A stretch of 64,000 bases of DNA from Truepera radiovictrix DSM 17093. GTDB lineage: Bacteria > Deinococcota > Deinococci > Deinococcales > Trueperaceae. Below the pieces are notes generated by a model, which was given only the letters and a program-made list of their open reading frames with translations, made no database searches and was not told where the DNA came from. The translations under genes and the position numbers were made by a program. How positions within the stretch are numbered: the stretch's first letter is position 1; every line of letters begins with the position of its first letter. Below are positions 47,720 to 56,607 of this stretch, piece after piece. The stretch spans positions 2,733,001 through 2,797,000 of the forward strand of contig NC_014221.1 of the NCBI RefSeq assembly GCF_000092425.1. The letters run 5' to 3'.

Positions 47720-48805
47720 ATGCTAGGAATCGGTATCGTCGGGTTGCCCAACGTCGGCAAGTCGACGCTCTTTAACGCCATCACCAAAGCGGGCGCCTTG
47801 GCCGCCAACTACCCGTTTGCTACCATCGACAAAAACGTCGGCGTCGTCGCCGTACCCGACGAACGCCTCGCGGCCTTGCGCGACCTCTACACCAAAGGCG
47901 AGCGCGTCCCCCCCGTGGTGCCGACGACGGTCGAGTTCGTCGACATCGCGGGCCTCGTCAAGGGGGCGAGCCAGGGGGAGGGGTTGGGCAACCAGTTTCT
48001 CGCCAACATCCGTGAGGTCTCGGCGATCGCCCACGTCGTCCGCTGCTTCGACGACCCCAACGTGGTGCACGTCGCGGGCGCCGTGGACCCCTTGAGCGAC
48101 ATCGAGACGATCGAGACCGAGCTGGCGCTGGCCGACCTCGCGAGCCTTGAAAAGCGCGCTGAGCGGCTGCGGCGCAGCGCCAAGGGGAGCCAAGAGGACG
48201 CCGAGACGCTCGAGCTCACGCGCGCCCTGATCACCAAGCTCGCAGAGGGCGTACCGGCGCGTCTAAGCGGCCTTACGGTCCCCAAAGACTTCAACTTGCT
48301 CACCGCCAAACCCGTCATCTACGTCTGCAACGTCGCCGAAGCCGACGCCGCGAGCGGCAACGCCCTCTCCGAGGCCGTCGCGCAACACGCTAGCGCGCAG
48401 GGGGCGCAGGCCGTTGTCATCTCCGCGCAGCTCGAGGGTGAACTCAGCGAGCTCGACGACGCCGAGGCCGCCGAGTTTTTGCAGAGCTACGGGCTGAGCG
48501 AACCCGGCCTCAACCGTCTCGTCCGGAGCGGTTACGAGGTCCTGGGGCTGCTCACCTTTTTGACCGCGGGCGAAAAAGAGGTGCGCGCCTGGACCGTCCC
48601 CAAAGGGAGCAGAGCGCCCCAAGCCGCCGGCGAGATCCACACCGACTTCGAACGCGGCTTTATCCGCGCCGAGGTCATCGCTTGGGACAAGCTCGTCGAA
48701 GCGGGGAGCCTGGCCGCGGCCAAGAGCAAGGGTTGGGTGCGCACCGAAGGCAAAGAGTACGTGGTGCGCGACGGCGACGTGATGCACTTTCTCTTTAACG
48801 TCTAA
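47720..48805 (+). CDS. ychF: Ribosome-associated ATPase/GTPase YchF (Obg family)
   Basis: 361 aa. G-domain with G1 [15 protein letters not shown]3 [20 protein letters not shown] and NKxD replaced by YVCNVAE as in YchF proteins, which prefer ATP. A coiled-coil insert (about 130-165) and a C-terminal TGS domain ([17 protein letters not shown]...[17 protein letters not shown]...[13 protein letters not shown]) follow. AAAGGAG before ATG 47720. Stress- and translation-linked, cytoplasmic. Confidence 0.96.
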   Translation: MLGIGIVGLPNVGKSTLFNAITKAGALAANYPFATIDKNVGVVAVPDERLAALRDLYTKGERVPPVVPTTVEFVDIAGLVKGASQGEGLGNQFLANIREVSAIAHVVRCFDDPNVVHVAGAVDPLSDIETIETELALADLASLEKRAERLRRSAKGSQEDAETLELTRALITKLAEGVPARLSGLTVPKDFNLLTAKPVIYVCNVAEADAASGNALSEAVAQHASAQGAQAVVISAQLEGELSELDDAEAAEFLQSYGLSEPGLNRLVRSGYEVLGLLTFLTAGEKEVRAWTVPKGSRAPQAAGEIHTDFERGFIRAEVIAWDKLVEAGSLAAAKSKGWVRTEGKEYVVRDGDVMHFLFNV

Positions 48806-48965
48806 CCCCTCTAGGCGCCCCGTCCGGCGCTTTCACCCCCCGAAGGGCGCACCGCCAAAGGCGCGCAGCGCGCGGCTGGAGGGTCAGCGAGCGTGCCCGA
48901 AGCGGTTTGTGGCGCGCCCTGTGATTTTCGTAACGTACGCGTTTATCTGCCCCGCGAGGCTCCCG

Positions 48966-48971
48966 TATAGT
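48966..48971 (+). promoter_or_regulatory. -10 box TATAGT upstream of the Crp/Fnr regulator
   Basis: TATAGT ends 11 nt before the ATG of a 17-codon upstream ORF. A TGTGA Crp-type half-site lies about 35 bp further upstream (near 48919-48923). Confidence 0.5.
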
Positions 48972-48982
48972 TTGTGTTAAGC

Positions 48983-49036
48983 ATGTCTGAGACGTTCCCC
49001 AGTACACCTACCGGCGGAAAGGAGGGGACCCCGTGA
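48983..49036 (+). CDS. Upstream ORF of 17 codons overlapping the Crp/Fnr gene
   Basis: ATG 48983 encodes a 17-residue peptide (MSETFPSTPTGGKEGTP) and its TGA overlaps the GTG start of the regulator as GTGA. The regulator's ribosome-binding site (AAAGGAGGGG) lies inside this ORF, so its translation would expose or mask that site. Confidence 0.4.
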   Translation: MSETFPSTPTGGKEGTP

Positions 49037-49671
49037 GCGGCAGACGCCCTTCTCAGACCGTGTCCAACGCCCCCGACGCAAAGGGCAACTTCACCGACGT
49101 GGTGACTTACGAAGCGGGTGAAGTCACCCTCTTCCCCGGCGCCCCCGACAGCCTCTACCGCGTTCAAGACGGCCTCATTCGCATCCACACGGTCGACGAT
49201 GAGGGCAACGGTCTAACGCTGCGCTACGTCAAACCGGGTGGCTACTACGGTGAGGAGTCGCTCGTCGGCTTGCCGCGCCGCTACTTCGCGGAGGCGGTCA
49301 CACCGAGCAGCGTCGAGGTCACGAGCCCCGCCACCTTGAGCCCCGAGGAGAACCTCGACCTCACCAATCACCTCGTCGAGGCGATTGAACGCCTTTACCG
49401 GTCGCTCTACAGGCTCTCGGGAAAACGGCTCAAAGCGCGCATCGCCGCCGAGCTCCTGGACCTACAAGACAGCGCTCTGGCCACCAGCGGCCCCAAGGGC
49501 GAGCGCATCGTGCACATCACCCACGACGACCTCGCCGCCGCCGTCGGGTCGGTCCGTGAAACCGTGACCAAGGTCGTCGGCGAGCTCGCCCGCCAAGGTG
49601 CGATCCAGGCGGGTTACGGCAAGATCGCGCTCATCGACCTCGAGCTCCTGCGCAGCATCGCGGGCGAGTAG
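49033..49671 (+). CDS. Crp/Fnr-family transcription regulator
   Basis: 212 aa. A short cNMP-binding-like beta-roll (about 20-95: LYRVQDGLIRIHTVDDEG, GGYYGEESLVG), a dimer helix (LVEAIERLYRSLYRLSGKRLK) and a C-terminal winged helix with ITHDDLAAAVGSVRETVTKVVGEL as recognition helix. The RxS/T cAMP pocket is not obvious, and the roll is shorter than in Crp, as in the SdrP/DdrI-like Deinococcus-Thermus regulators. GTG 49033 follows AAAGGAGGGG. A strong terminator follows. Confidence 0.88.
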   Translation: MSGRRPSQTVSNAPDAKGNFTDVVTYEAGEVTLFPGAPDSLYRVQDGLIRIHTVDDEGNGLTLRYVKPGGYYGEESLVGLPRRYFAEAVTPSSVEVTSPATLSPEENLDLTNHLVEAIERLYRSLYRLSGKRLKARIAAELLDLQDSALATSGPKGERIVHITHDDLAAAVGSVRETVTKVVGELARQGAIQAGYGKIALIDLELLRSIAGE

Positions 49672-49708
49672 GCGCCTTTCGCGTTGCGCCCCCCAAACCC
49701 CAAACAAC

Positions 49709-49738
49709 GAGCGGCGCGCCCACGCGGGCGCGCCGCTC
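49709..49738. terminator. Bidirectional terminator, 13-bp stem
   Basis: GAGCGGCGCGCCC (49709-49721) / GGGCGCGCCGCTC (49726-49738), loop ACGC, between the convergent regulator and bioY. Confidence 0.7.
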
Positions 49739-49752
49739 TCGCGACGGGGGCT

Positions 49753-50355
49753 CTAACGCCGGTAGCCGAGGAGGCGCCACGCCAGCGGCAACAGCGCCGC
49801 CGCCAAGGCGAGCTTGATGAGGTCGCCCGCGATAAAGGGGTAGAGCCCCACCGAGAGCGTCCAAGCGAGCGCCGAGGTCCCCGCGGGGGCGTAGCGCTCG
49901 GCGAAGGTGCTGAGCCACCACAGCCCCGGCAGGTAGATGAGCAGGTTGCCCAACGCCATCGCCAGGGCGGCGCTCGACACGCGGCGGTCTAGGCCGCGCT
50001 GCGCGAGGTAGCCGACAACCGCCGCGGCGACGGGAAAAGCGAGCAGATACCCCGCCGTGGTGCCGCTAAAGTGCGACCAACCGCTGCCGCCCCCCGCAAA
50101 GACGCCGACGCCAAAACCACCGGCGAGCAGGTAGAGGAGCATCGTAAGGGCGCCTAGCCGCAGACCGTAGGCCGCCCCGAGGAGCAAGACGCCGAGCGTC
50201 TGGCCGGTGATGGGCACGGGGCCGATCTCGAGACGAACTTGCGCGAGAAGCGCCATCAGGAGCACGCCGAGAGCGAGCTGCAGGGGCACGCGCAGCGCCG
50301 CGCGGCGCACCGGGACGAGGGCGTCGATCAGGGGGGGGGTGAGCGTCTGGGTCAT
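49753..50355 (-). CDS. bioY: Biotin transporter BioY (ECF S-component)
   Basis: 200 aa, six hydrophobic segments. The BioY signature region is visible: GPVPITGQTLGVLLLGAAYG, GGFGVGVFAGGGSG and TTAGYLLAFPVAA. It captures biotin in the membrane and works alone or with a shared EcfAT module, which is not in this window. ATG 50355 follows GGAGGAG. A palindrome CTCTATAGAG (50370-50379) lies just before the ribosome-binding site and TATACT (near 50391) upstream. No BirA operator recognised. Confidence 0.9.
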   Translation of the reverse strand: MTQTLTPPLIDALVPVRRAALRVPLQLALGVLLMALLAQVRLEIGPVPITGQTLGVLLLGAAYGLRLGALTMLLYLLAGGFGVGVFAGGGSGWSHFSGTTAGYLLAFPVAAAVVGYLAQRGLDRRVSSAALAMALGNLLIYLPGLWWLSTFAERYAPAGTSALAWTLSVGLYPFIAGDLIKLALAAALLPLAWRLLGYRR

Positions 50356-50588
50356 CATCTCCTCCAAACTCTATAGAGCAACGCCGGCAGTATACCGGAC
50401 GCCACCACGGGTGTGCGCTTGCGGGTGCGTGGCTGCGGGTGTGCGCCGTCACGGCCCTCCAAGCGTGATGAACTGGCCGCTTAGCCCCTCGCCGTCGTTT
50501 GCCGTTCGGTCTGTCATCCGCCACGCCAACGCTCGGGGGTAACCCGCGTAGGCTTAGGGCCACGGAGCTTTGTTCAAGGAGGCGTGTC

Positions 50589-51218
50589 ATGAGACGGTTT
50601 GGCCTGGCGCTACTTCTACTCACCCTCGTCGCGTGCGGACCACAGGGCACGGGCGGCCCGACCCCCGAACCCCCGCAACCGCCGACCCACGGTACCCCTC
50701 CCGCCCCCCCACCCGGCTCCCCGCCGGGCAACGGCCACGGGGACGGCGACTGCAGCTTTACGGGCGAGGTCATCGGCGACAACTTCGAGGTGCCTAGCGG
50801 GCAGACCTGCACGCTCACCGGCACCACGGTCGAGGGCAACCTCCTCCTCGCGAGCGGTTCCAGCCTGATCGCGAGCAACGTCGACGTCGACGGCAACCTC
50901 CAGGGGCAAGGGGCAGCTCAGGTGAACGTCTTTGGGTCGCAAGTCGGCGGCGACATCCAGCTCGAGGGGGGGAGCGGCGTCACCTTGGAGGGCAACAGCG
51001 TCGGGGGCAACCTCCAGCTTGAAGACCACAGCGGAGCGCTCAACGTCACCGGCAACACCGTCGACGGCGACCTCCAGGTGTTTCAAAACAGCGGCGGCGC
51101 CACCTTGACGGACAACACCGTAAACGGCAACCTCCAGTGCCAGGGCAACGACCCCGCCCCCACGGGCACGGGCAACGTCGTCAGCGGCAGCAAAGAGGGG
51201 CAGTGTAGCGCGCTCTAG
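50589..51218 (+). CDS. Lipoprotein with a repetitive beta-helix-like domain
   Basis: 209 aa. Lipobox LLTLVACGP (Cys about 16), a Pro-rich linker (20-50), then about six repeats of roughly 22 residues of the type G-N-L-x-L-x-x-x-S-G-x-x-x-x-x-G-N-x-V-x-G (for example GGNLQLEDHSGALNVTGNTV). Such N/G/V ladders predict a right-handed beta-helix or bactofilin-like strand stack. Surface-anchored, function unknown. AGGAGG precedes ATG 50589. Confidence 0.8.
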   Translation: MRRFGLALLLLTLVACGPQGTGGPTPEPPQPPTHGTPPAPPPGSPPGNGHGDGDCSFTGEVIGDNFEVPSGQTCTLTGTTVEGNLLLASGSSLIASNVDVDGNLQGQGAAQVNVFGSQVGGDIQLEGGSGVTLEGNSVGGNLQLEDHSGALNVTGNTVDGDLQVFQNSGGATLTDNTVNGNLQCQGNDPAPTGTGNVVSGSKEGQCSAL

Positions 51219-51285
51219 CCCGCAGCGCTGGCAGCCAGCCCCGCTGCGTTGAGGCAGCGAGGGACGCGGTCGGCGCCTCGCTGCC

Positions 51286-51291
51286 TATACT
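51286..51291 (+). promoter_or_regulatory. -10 box TATACT, leaderless start
   Basis: TATACT ends 7 nt before ATG 51299. Confidence 0.55.
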
Positions 51292-51298
51292 AGGCCCT

Positions 51299-51805
51299 AT
51301 GGGCGACTTTGCGACGGGCACCGCTTCGGCCAAAGAGCAGACGCGCATCTCCGAATGGATCACCACCTTCGACACGGTGTTCCCCAACCACGTCAACCCT
51401 TTGGGCACGCTTTTCGGGGGGCGCGTGCTCGAACTCATGGACGTCAACGCCTCGATCGCCTGCTGGCGTTTTTCGCGCCTCCCTGCGGTGACGGCCTCGA
51501 GCGAACCCGTGGACTTTCGCGCGCCCATCTTTTTAGGCGAGATCATCGAGCTCCGCAGCCGCGTCGCCTACGCCGGCCGCACCAGCATGATCGTGCGCTG
51601 CGAGGTCTTCGGCGAAAACCCCAGCACCGGCGAAAGGCGTCTTTGCACGGTCGGGCACATGAACTTCGTGGCCCTAGGCCCCGACAAGCGCCCGACCCCC
51701 GTGCCCAAGCTGCGGGTCGAGACGGAGCTCGAGCGCTACCACTGGGAGATCGCCAAAACCATCCGAGAGGGCATCGCCAAAAGGCGGGCGCAAGCGCCCT
51801 TTTAG
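51299..51805 (+). CDS. Acyl-CoA thioesterase, hotdog family (YciA/BFIT-like)
   Basis: 168 aa. The hotdog motif [21 protein letters not shown] (about 28-48), with Asn and Asp positions of the YciA/ACOT type, and [21 protein letters not shown] follow the family. Hydrolyses acyl-CoA, chain length unknown. Leaderless promoter. The transketolase gene follows after 95 nt. Confidence 0.9.
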   Translation: MGDFATGTASAKEQTRISEWITTFDTVFPNHVNPLGTLFGGRVLELMDVNASIACWRFSRLPAVTASSEPVDFRAPIFLGEIIELRSRVAYAGRTSMIVRCEVFGENPSTGERRLCTVGHMNFVALGPDKRPTPVPKLRVETELERYHWEIAKTIREGIAKRRAQAPF

Positions 51806-51900
51806 GGGGCAGCGGGGTTCGCGATGCGGGCGAATGCAACCCACTTCAGTATGGGCCCTGCGCGGGCGGTTTAAAGTGGGACGGGTTAAAGGAGGCCGTT

Positions 51901-53898
51901 GTGTCACAGACCACTACCAAACAGTCGCTCGAAGTCCGCGCGATCAACGCCATTCGGGCGCTCACCATCGACGCGACCCAAGCGGCCGGCTCCGGTCACC
52001 CCGGGATGCCGATGGGCGCCGCGCCGATGGGGTACCTTCTTTTCACCAAGTTTCTCAAGTTCAACCCCGCCAACGACCGCTGGGTCAACCGCGACGTCTA
52101 CATCCAGTCGGCCGGGCACGGCTCGATGCTCCAGTACAGCCTCCTGCACCTAGTCGGGTACGACCTGCCGATGGAGGAGCTTAAACGCTACCGGCAGTGG
52201 AAGAGCAAGACGCCGGGGCACCCCGAGCACTTCGTCACCCCCGGCGTCGAGATCACCACGGGGCCGCTGGGGCAGGGGATCAGCACGGCCGTCGGGGTAG
52301 CGCTCGCCGAAGCGCACCTGGGCGCGACCTATAACCGCCCCGGGTTTAACATCATCGACCACTACACCTATGTGATCGCCTCGGACGGCGACCTCATGGA
52401 GGGGGTCTCCGCCGAAGCCTCCTCGCTGGCCGGTCACTGGGGTCTAGGCAAACTCATCGTCTTATACGACGACAACCAGATCACCATTGACGGAAAGACC
52501 GACATCGCTTTTACCGAGGACGTGCTGGGACGCTACGACGCCTACGGCTGGCACACCCAGCGCGTCGCGGACGGCAACGACCTCGAGGCTTTGGAGGCGG
52601 CCATTCGCGCCGCGCAAAGCGAGACAAACCGCCCCAGCCTGATCGCGGTGCGCACGGTTATCGGCTACGGCGCCCCCAACCGCCAGGGCACCCCCAAAGC
52701 GCACGGCTCACCCTTGGGCGACGAGGAGGCCAGAGCCGCCAAGGAGGCGCTCGGCATCGACTGGCCCGCTTTTACCGTACCCGAGGACGTGTTGGCGCAC
52801 TACCGCCAAGCGGTCCCCCGTGGGGCGCAGCTCGAGGCCGAGTGGCGCGAGCTCTTTGGGCGCTACAAAGCGGCGCACCCCGAACTCGCCAAACGGTTTG
52901 AAACGGCGCTGCAAGGCGAGGCCGAGCGCGACTTCGAGGAGCTCTTGCCGCGTTTTCCGGTCGGTGAAAAGATGGCGACGCGCAAGAGCTCGGGGAAGGT
53001 GCTTAACCTGCTGGCTAAAGAGCTGCCACAGCTCATCGGCGGCTCGGCCGACCTCGCCGAATCGAACAACACCACCCTAGAGGGGATCCCCTTTATCTCC
53101 AAAGACGACTACACGGGCCGCAACATCCACTTCGGCGTCCGCGAGCACGGCATGGCGGCGATCGCCAACGGGCTTTCACTCCACGGCGGCCTCAAACCCT
53201 ACGTCGCGACCTTTCTCATCTTTTCGGACTACCTGCGCCCCAGCCTGCGCCTCGCGGCGCTCATGGACCAGCCCGTCATCTACGTCTTTACCCACGACAG
53301 CATCGGGCTAGGCGGCGACGGGCCGACCCACCAACCGGTGTCGCAGCTCACGGCGCTGCGGGCGATTCCGAAGCTCACCGTGATCCGACCCGCCGACGCC
53401 AACGAGACCGCCCAGGCGTGGGCGCTCGCTGTGACCCACAAGTCCCCCGTGGCTCTGGCGCTGACGCGCCAGGACGTGCCGCACCTCGACGTCCCCAAGG
53501 GGAGCGTCAAACGCGGTGGGTACGTCCTCGCTGACTGTGAGGGGACGCCGGACGTGATCCTGATCGGCACCGGTTCGGAGGTGCACAAGTGCCTAGAGGC
53601 CAAGGCGCTTTTGGAGGAAGAAGGCACCAAGGTGCGCGTCGTCAGCCTTCCGTCGTTCGAGCTGTTCGAGGCGCAAGACGAGGCCTACCGCGAGTCGGTG
53701 CTCCCCAAAGCGGTCCGCGCGCGCGTCTCGGTCGAGGCCGGAGCGACCTTGGGCTGGTACAAGTACGTCGGCTTGGATGGCGCCACGGTCGGTTTGGACC
53801 GTTTCGGCGAGTCCGCCGACGGCGACGAGGTGATGGACAAGCTCGGCTTTAACGCCCGCAACATCGCCGACACGGCGCGCAAGCTCCTCGCACCGTAG
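51901..53898 (+). CDS. tkt: Transketolase
   Basis: 665 aa, full length. Transfers two-carbon units between ketoses and aldoses in the pentose phosphate pathway using thiamine diphosphate. [15 protein letters not shown] motif [13 protein letters not shown]...[10 protein letters not shown], catalytic Glu region [12 protein letters not shown] and C-terminal domain ([29 protein letters not shown]) present. GTG 51901 follows AAAGGAGG; the open frame upstream overlaps the thioesterase in another frame and is not coding. Confidence 0.97.
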   Translation: MSQTTTKQSLEVRAINAIRALTIDATQAAGSGHPGMPMGAAPMGYLLFTKFLKFNPANDRWVNRDVYIQSAGHGSMLQYSLLHLVGYDLPMEELKRYRQWKSKTPGHPEHFVTPGVEITTGPLGQGISTAVGVALAEAHLGATYNRPGFNIIDHYTYVIASDGDLMEGVSAEASSLAGHWGLGKLIVLYDDNQITIDGKTDIAFTEDVLGRYDAYGWHTQRVADGNDLEALEAAIRAAQSETNRPSLIAVRTVIGYGAPNRQGTPKAHGSPLGDEEARAAKEALGIDWPAFTVPEDVLAHYRQAVPRGAQLEAEWRELFGRYKAAHPELAKRFETALQGEAERDFEELLPRFPVGEKMATRKSSGKVLNLLAKELPQLIGGSADLAESNNTTLEGIPFISKDDYTGRNIHFGVREHGMAAIANGLSLHGGLKPYVATFLIFSDYLRPSLRLAALMDQPVIYVFTHDSIGLGGDGPTHQPVSQLTALRAIPKLTVIRPADANETAQAWALAVTHKSPVALALTRQDVPHLDVPKGSVKRGGYVLADCEGTPDVILIGTGSEVHKCLEAKALLEEEGTKVRVVSLPSFELFEAQDEAYRESVLPKAVRARVSVEAGATLGWYKYVGLDGATVGLDRFGESADGDEVMDKLGFNARNIADTARKLLAP

Positions 53899-53916
53899 CG
53901 CGCACGCACCCTCCGG

Positions 53917-53936
53917 GGGCCGGCTCGAGCCGGCCC
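53917..53936 (+). terminator. Terminator palindrome after tkt
   Basis: GGGCCGGCTC/GAGCCGGCCC, perfect and loop-less by sequence, followed by TTTCG. Confidence 0.65.
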
Positions 53937-54073
53937 TTTCGCGTGTCACCCTACGCCGCGCGTCGCCTCCGAGGTCGCTGTGACGCGCCGCGATCCTCTC
54001 GCGCCGCGCGTGTGCAGCATTTCTCAGCCACCGCGCCTGTAAGATACCTAAGGAGTTTAGACGAGGAGGCTCT

Positions 54074-55867
54074 ATGGCGCTCGGCAGACGTTTGACCCAC
54101 CCCCTAACGGCGTTCGCGCTGGCTTTCGGCGGCGCTGCGAGCGCCCAAGCGCTCGACGACCTGTTGCCCGCCGAAACGTTTTTCGCCCTCGGGATGCGCG
54201 ACCTAGCGGGCGCCTCGGCGTACCTCGAGGACTTCGGCGCGGCGTTTGAGCGCCTAGGCGTCGCCGACGCCCTCGTGGCCCTCGGCGCGAGCGGTGAGGC
54301 GGCCCTTAACGACATGACGGGCGGGGCCATGACGGGGGGGGAGGTGACGGGTTCCGCCGACTTCGGTGAGGCCGACCTCGACGAGGCCGAAAAGCGGCTG
54401 CGCGCGCTCGCGACCCTCGACGTCTTCGGGCAAGAGGCGTGGATCGGCCTCTCCGCGACGCCGTACAACCCCGTACCCGCCGCCGTGCTGCTGACGCGGC
54501 TCACCCCCGAGGGCGCCGAGGAGGTGCGCGCGCTTCTCGACGACCCCGAGCTCGGTAACGGGGCCGAGGTGCAGACCTTCGAGGAGAGCGGCTACACCTT
54601 TTCGCAGGTCACGCTGGGCACCGACGGCCCGGTACCGGTCCTCGCCTACGCGCTCGCCGACGACGTGCTCGCGCTCGCCACCAACCCCGACGAGCTGCGC
54701 GGGGTGCTGCGCCGCCTGAGCGGCGCCGACGAACCGAACTTCGCCGCCAGCGCGGGGTTTGAGAGCACCCTCGGGACGCTCGAGGCGGGGACCTTTTACG
54801 GCTACCTCGACTACGCCCGCATCGCCGAAGCGGTCGGCCCCTACAGCCAAGGGCTCGGCTTCGACCGCCTCGCTACGCGCCTTAGCGAGGCGCTCGCGAC
54901 CGCCGGGCGCGTCGGCGGCGTCGCACGGCTAACGGAGGCGGCGCTCGAAACGCAGAGCGTGCAGGTGCTCGACGAAGCGGGGGGCGACGCGCAGCTCTAC
55001 GCCCTTTTAAGCGACGACACACCGGCCCAAACGGACGTCTTGGTGCCGCCAGAGGCGCTGAGCGCCAGCGTGAGCGCGCGCGACCTCAGCGGGTGGTACG
55101 ACTACCTCAACGCGCTCGCGCTCAGCGTCCCCGAACTCGGCGGCGACCTCGACAGCCTGCTCCTCTCCATCGTCGGCGTCAACCTCCGCGACACCGTCTT
55201 CAACTGGACGGGGCGGCAAATCGTCACGATGAGCACCGGTTTCGGTGAGGTGATCCAACCGGGGGTGCCCAGCAACAACCTCCTCGGGGAGAGCGTCTAC
55301 TTGCTCGAGGCGACCAACGAGAACGCCGCCGAACGCGGCCTGGGCACGCTCCTCACCAATCTCTCGCAGACCCTGGCGGCCTTCAGCAACCCGCAGGGCG
55401 TCGGGACGAGCGAGGCGCAGACCGAAGAGATCGCGGGGGTCACGGTCACGCGCTACGAAATCGCCGACGGCATCACCCTGCTCTACGCGGTAGCGGGCGG
55501 CTACGCGATCGTCGCGACCTCCGAAGACGCCATGCAGAGGGCGCTCGCCGCGCAATCCGAGGGCGCGGGGGTGCCCCTCAGCGAGCTTCTCGGCGACGTC
55601 CCGGAGGGGGCGACCGCCGTCTCCTACGCCGACGGACGGCGCACCTTCGAGGGCCTAGCCGCGCAGCTCAGCAACCAACTGCAGCTCGCCGCGGGCATGG
55701 GCGGCGCCGGCACGCTCGACTTTGACGCCGTCGACGAGGCGAGCGAGGCGCTAGAGGCGTTTTTCGCCTTTGTCGCCGAGCGTTTGGGGCCGAGCACCGG
55801 CTACAGCGAGCGCGCGGAGGGCACCATCCGCTCCTTTAGCGAAGCCGAGGTGCGGTGGCGGCAGTAG
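54074..55867 (+). CDS. DUF3352-type exported protein
   Basis: 597 aa. Signal peptide (AFALAFGGAASAQA, cleavage about residue 25). The mature part starts LDDLLPAETFFALGMRDLAG, the usual opening of DUF3352 proteins, and is built of alternating alpha/beta units with two halves (YGYLDYARIAEAVG; GGYAIVATSEDAMQRALAAQS). Very low Lys and Cys content, acidic. Function unknown; secreted or periplasmic. GAGGAGG precedes ATG 54074. Confidence 0.8.
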   Translation: MALGRRLTHPLTAFALAFGGAASAQALDDLLPAETFFALGMRDLAGASAYLEDFGAAFERLGVADALVALGASGEAALNDMTGGAMTGGEVTGSADFGEADLDEAEKRLRALATLDVFGQEAWIGLSATPYNPVPAAVLLTRLTPEGAEEVRALLDDPELGNGAEVQTFEESGYTFSQVTLGTDGPVPVLAYALADDVLALATNPDELRGVLRRLSGADEPNFAASAGFESTLGTLEAGTFYGYLDYARIAEAVGPYSQGLGFDRLATRLSEALATAGRVGGVARLTEAALETQSVQVLDEAGGDAQLYALLSDDTPAQTDVLVPPEALSASVSARDLSGWYDYLNALALSVPELGGDLDSLLLSIVGVNLRDTVFNWTGRQIVTMSTGFGEVIQPGVPSNNLLGESVYLLEATNENAAERGLGTLLTNLSQTLAAFSNPQGVGTSEAQTEEIAGVTVTRYEIADGITLLYAVAGGYAIVATSEDAMQRALAAQSEGAGVPLSELLGDVPEGATAVSYADGRRTFEGLAAQLSNQLQLAAGMGGAGTLDFDAVDEASEALEAFFAFVAERLGPSTGYSERAEGTIRSFSEAEVRWRQ

Positions 55868-55883
55868 CGACCCAGGGCCCGTA

Positions 55884-55920
55884 ACCCCCGAGCGACACCT
55901 AACGGGCGCCGCTCGGGGGT
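55884..55920. terminator. Convergent terminator hairpin
   Basis: ACCCCCGAGCG (55884-55894) / CGCTCGGGGGT (55910-55920) between the DUF3352 gene and coaE. Confidence 0.6.
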
Positions 55921-55936
55921 GATCCACCGATGTTTG

Positions 55937-56554
55937 TCAGGGCGCGACCAGCACCTGCCACAGCGCCTCGACCTGCCGCTCGAGCGCCCCGCGGTCGCCG
56001 CTATTGTCGATCACCACATCCGCGCGCCGCACCTTTTCGGCGAGCGGCAGCTGCGCGGCGTCGCGCGCGCGCACCTCCTCTTCGCTGAGGCCGCTGCGGG
56101 CGGCGACGCGCCTGACGCGCAGCTCGAGGGGGGCGTCGACCACGACGACGGTGTCAAAAGCGCCTTCGAGCCCCACCTCGAAAAGCAGCGGGATGTCGTG
56201 GACGATCACCCGCGGCGGCTCCGGCTGCGCCAAGAGCGCGGCGACCCGGCGCTCCCGCTCGCGCTGCACCCAAGGGTGAACGAGGCCGTTGAGGACCGAG
56301 CGCGCCGCCGGGTCGCGAAACACCCGCGCGGCGAGCGCCGCCCGGTCTAGTGCCCCGTCCACGACGAGGTCGGGCCCGAACGCCGCGGCGATGCGCGCGA
56401 GCACCGCCGGGTCGCGGGTCGCGTCGCGTGCCAAGGCGTCGGCGTCGATCACCGCGGCGCCCCGAGCCTGCAGAAGGCGCGCCACGGCGCTTTTACCCGA
56501 CCCGATGTTGCCGGTCAGCCCCACCGAGCGCGGCTTGCTCCCCGAAAGGCTCAC
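55937..56554 (-). CDS. coaE: Dephospho-CoA kinase
   Basis: 205 aa. Last step of CoA biosynthesis: phosphorylates the 3'-hydroxyl of dephospho-CoA. P-loop GLTGNIGSGKSAVARLL (about 12-28), DADALARDATRDPAVL and LLFEVGLEGAFDTVVVVDAP, followed by the LID (QLPLAEKVRRADVVIDNSGD). GTG 56554. Divergent from the CCA-type gene with overlapping promoter region (TATAAT core at 56595-56600). Confidence 0.94.
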   Translation of the reverse strand: MSLSGSKPRSVGLTGNIGSGKSAVARLLQARGAAVIDADALARDATRDPAVLARIAAAFGPDLVVDGALDRAALAARVFRDPAARSVLNGLVHPWVQRERERRVAALLAQPEPPRVIVHDIPLLFEVGLEGAFDTVVVVDAPLELRVRRVAARSGLSEEEVRARDAAQLPLAEKVRRADVVIDNSGDRGALERQVEALWQVLVAP

Positions 56555-56594
56555 GGCACCCCCCCCGAGAACGTGAAAGGCACACGCGGGGTCA

Positions 56595-56600
56595 TATAAT
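56595..56600 (+). promoter_or_regulatory. -10 box TATAAT, leaderless start of the CCA-type gene
   Basis: Perfect consensus TATAAT, 7 nt before ATG 56608. Confidence 0.6.
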
Positions 56601-56607
56601 CACCCGC

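Noticed and set aside
50370-50379. Palindrome CTCTATAGAG before bioY as a BirA or BioR operator
   Set aside because: It does not match the known operator sequences and may be fortuitous in an AT-containing promoter.
51355-51900. Extension of the transketolase frame across the thioesterase gene
   Set aside because: Transketolase homology begins right after GTG 51901, which has a strong ribosome-binding site; the extension is the shifted frame of the thioesterase.
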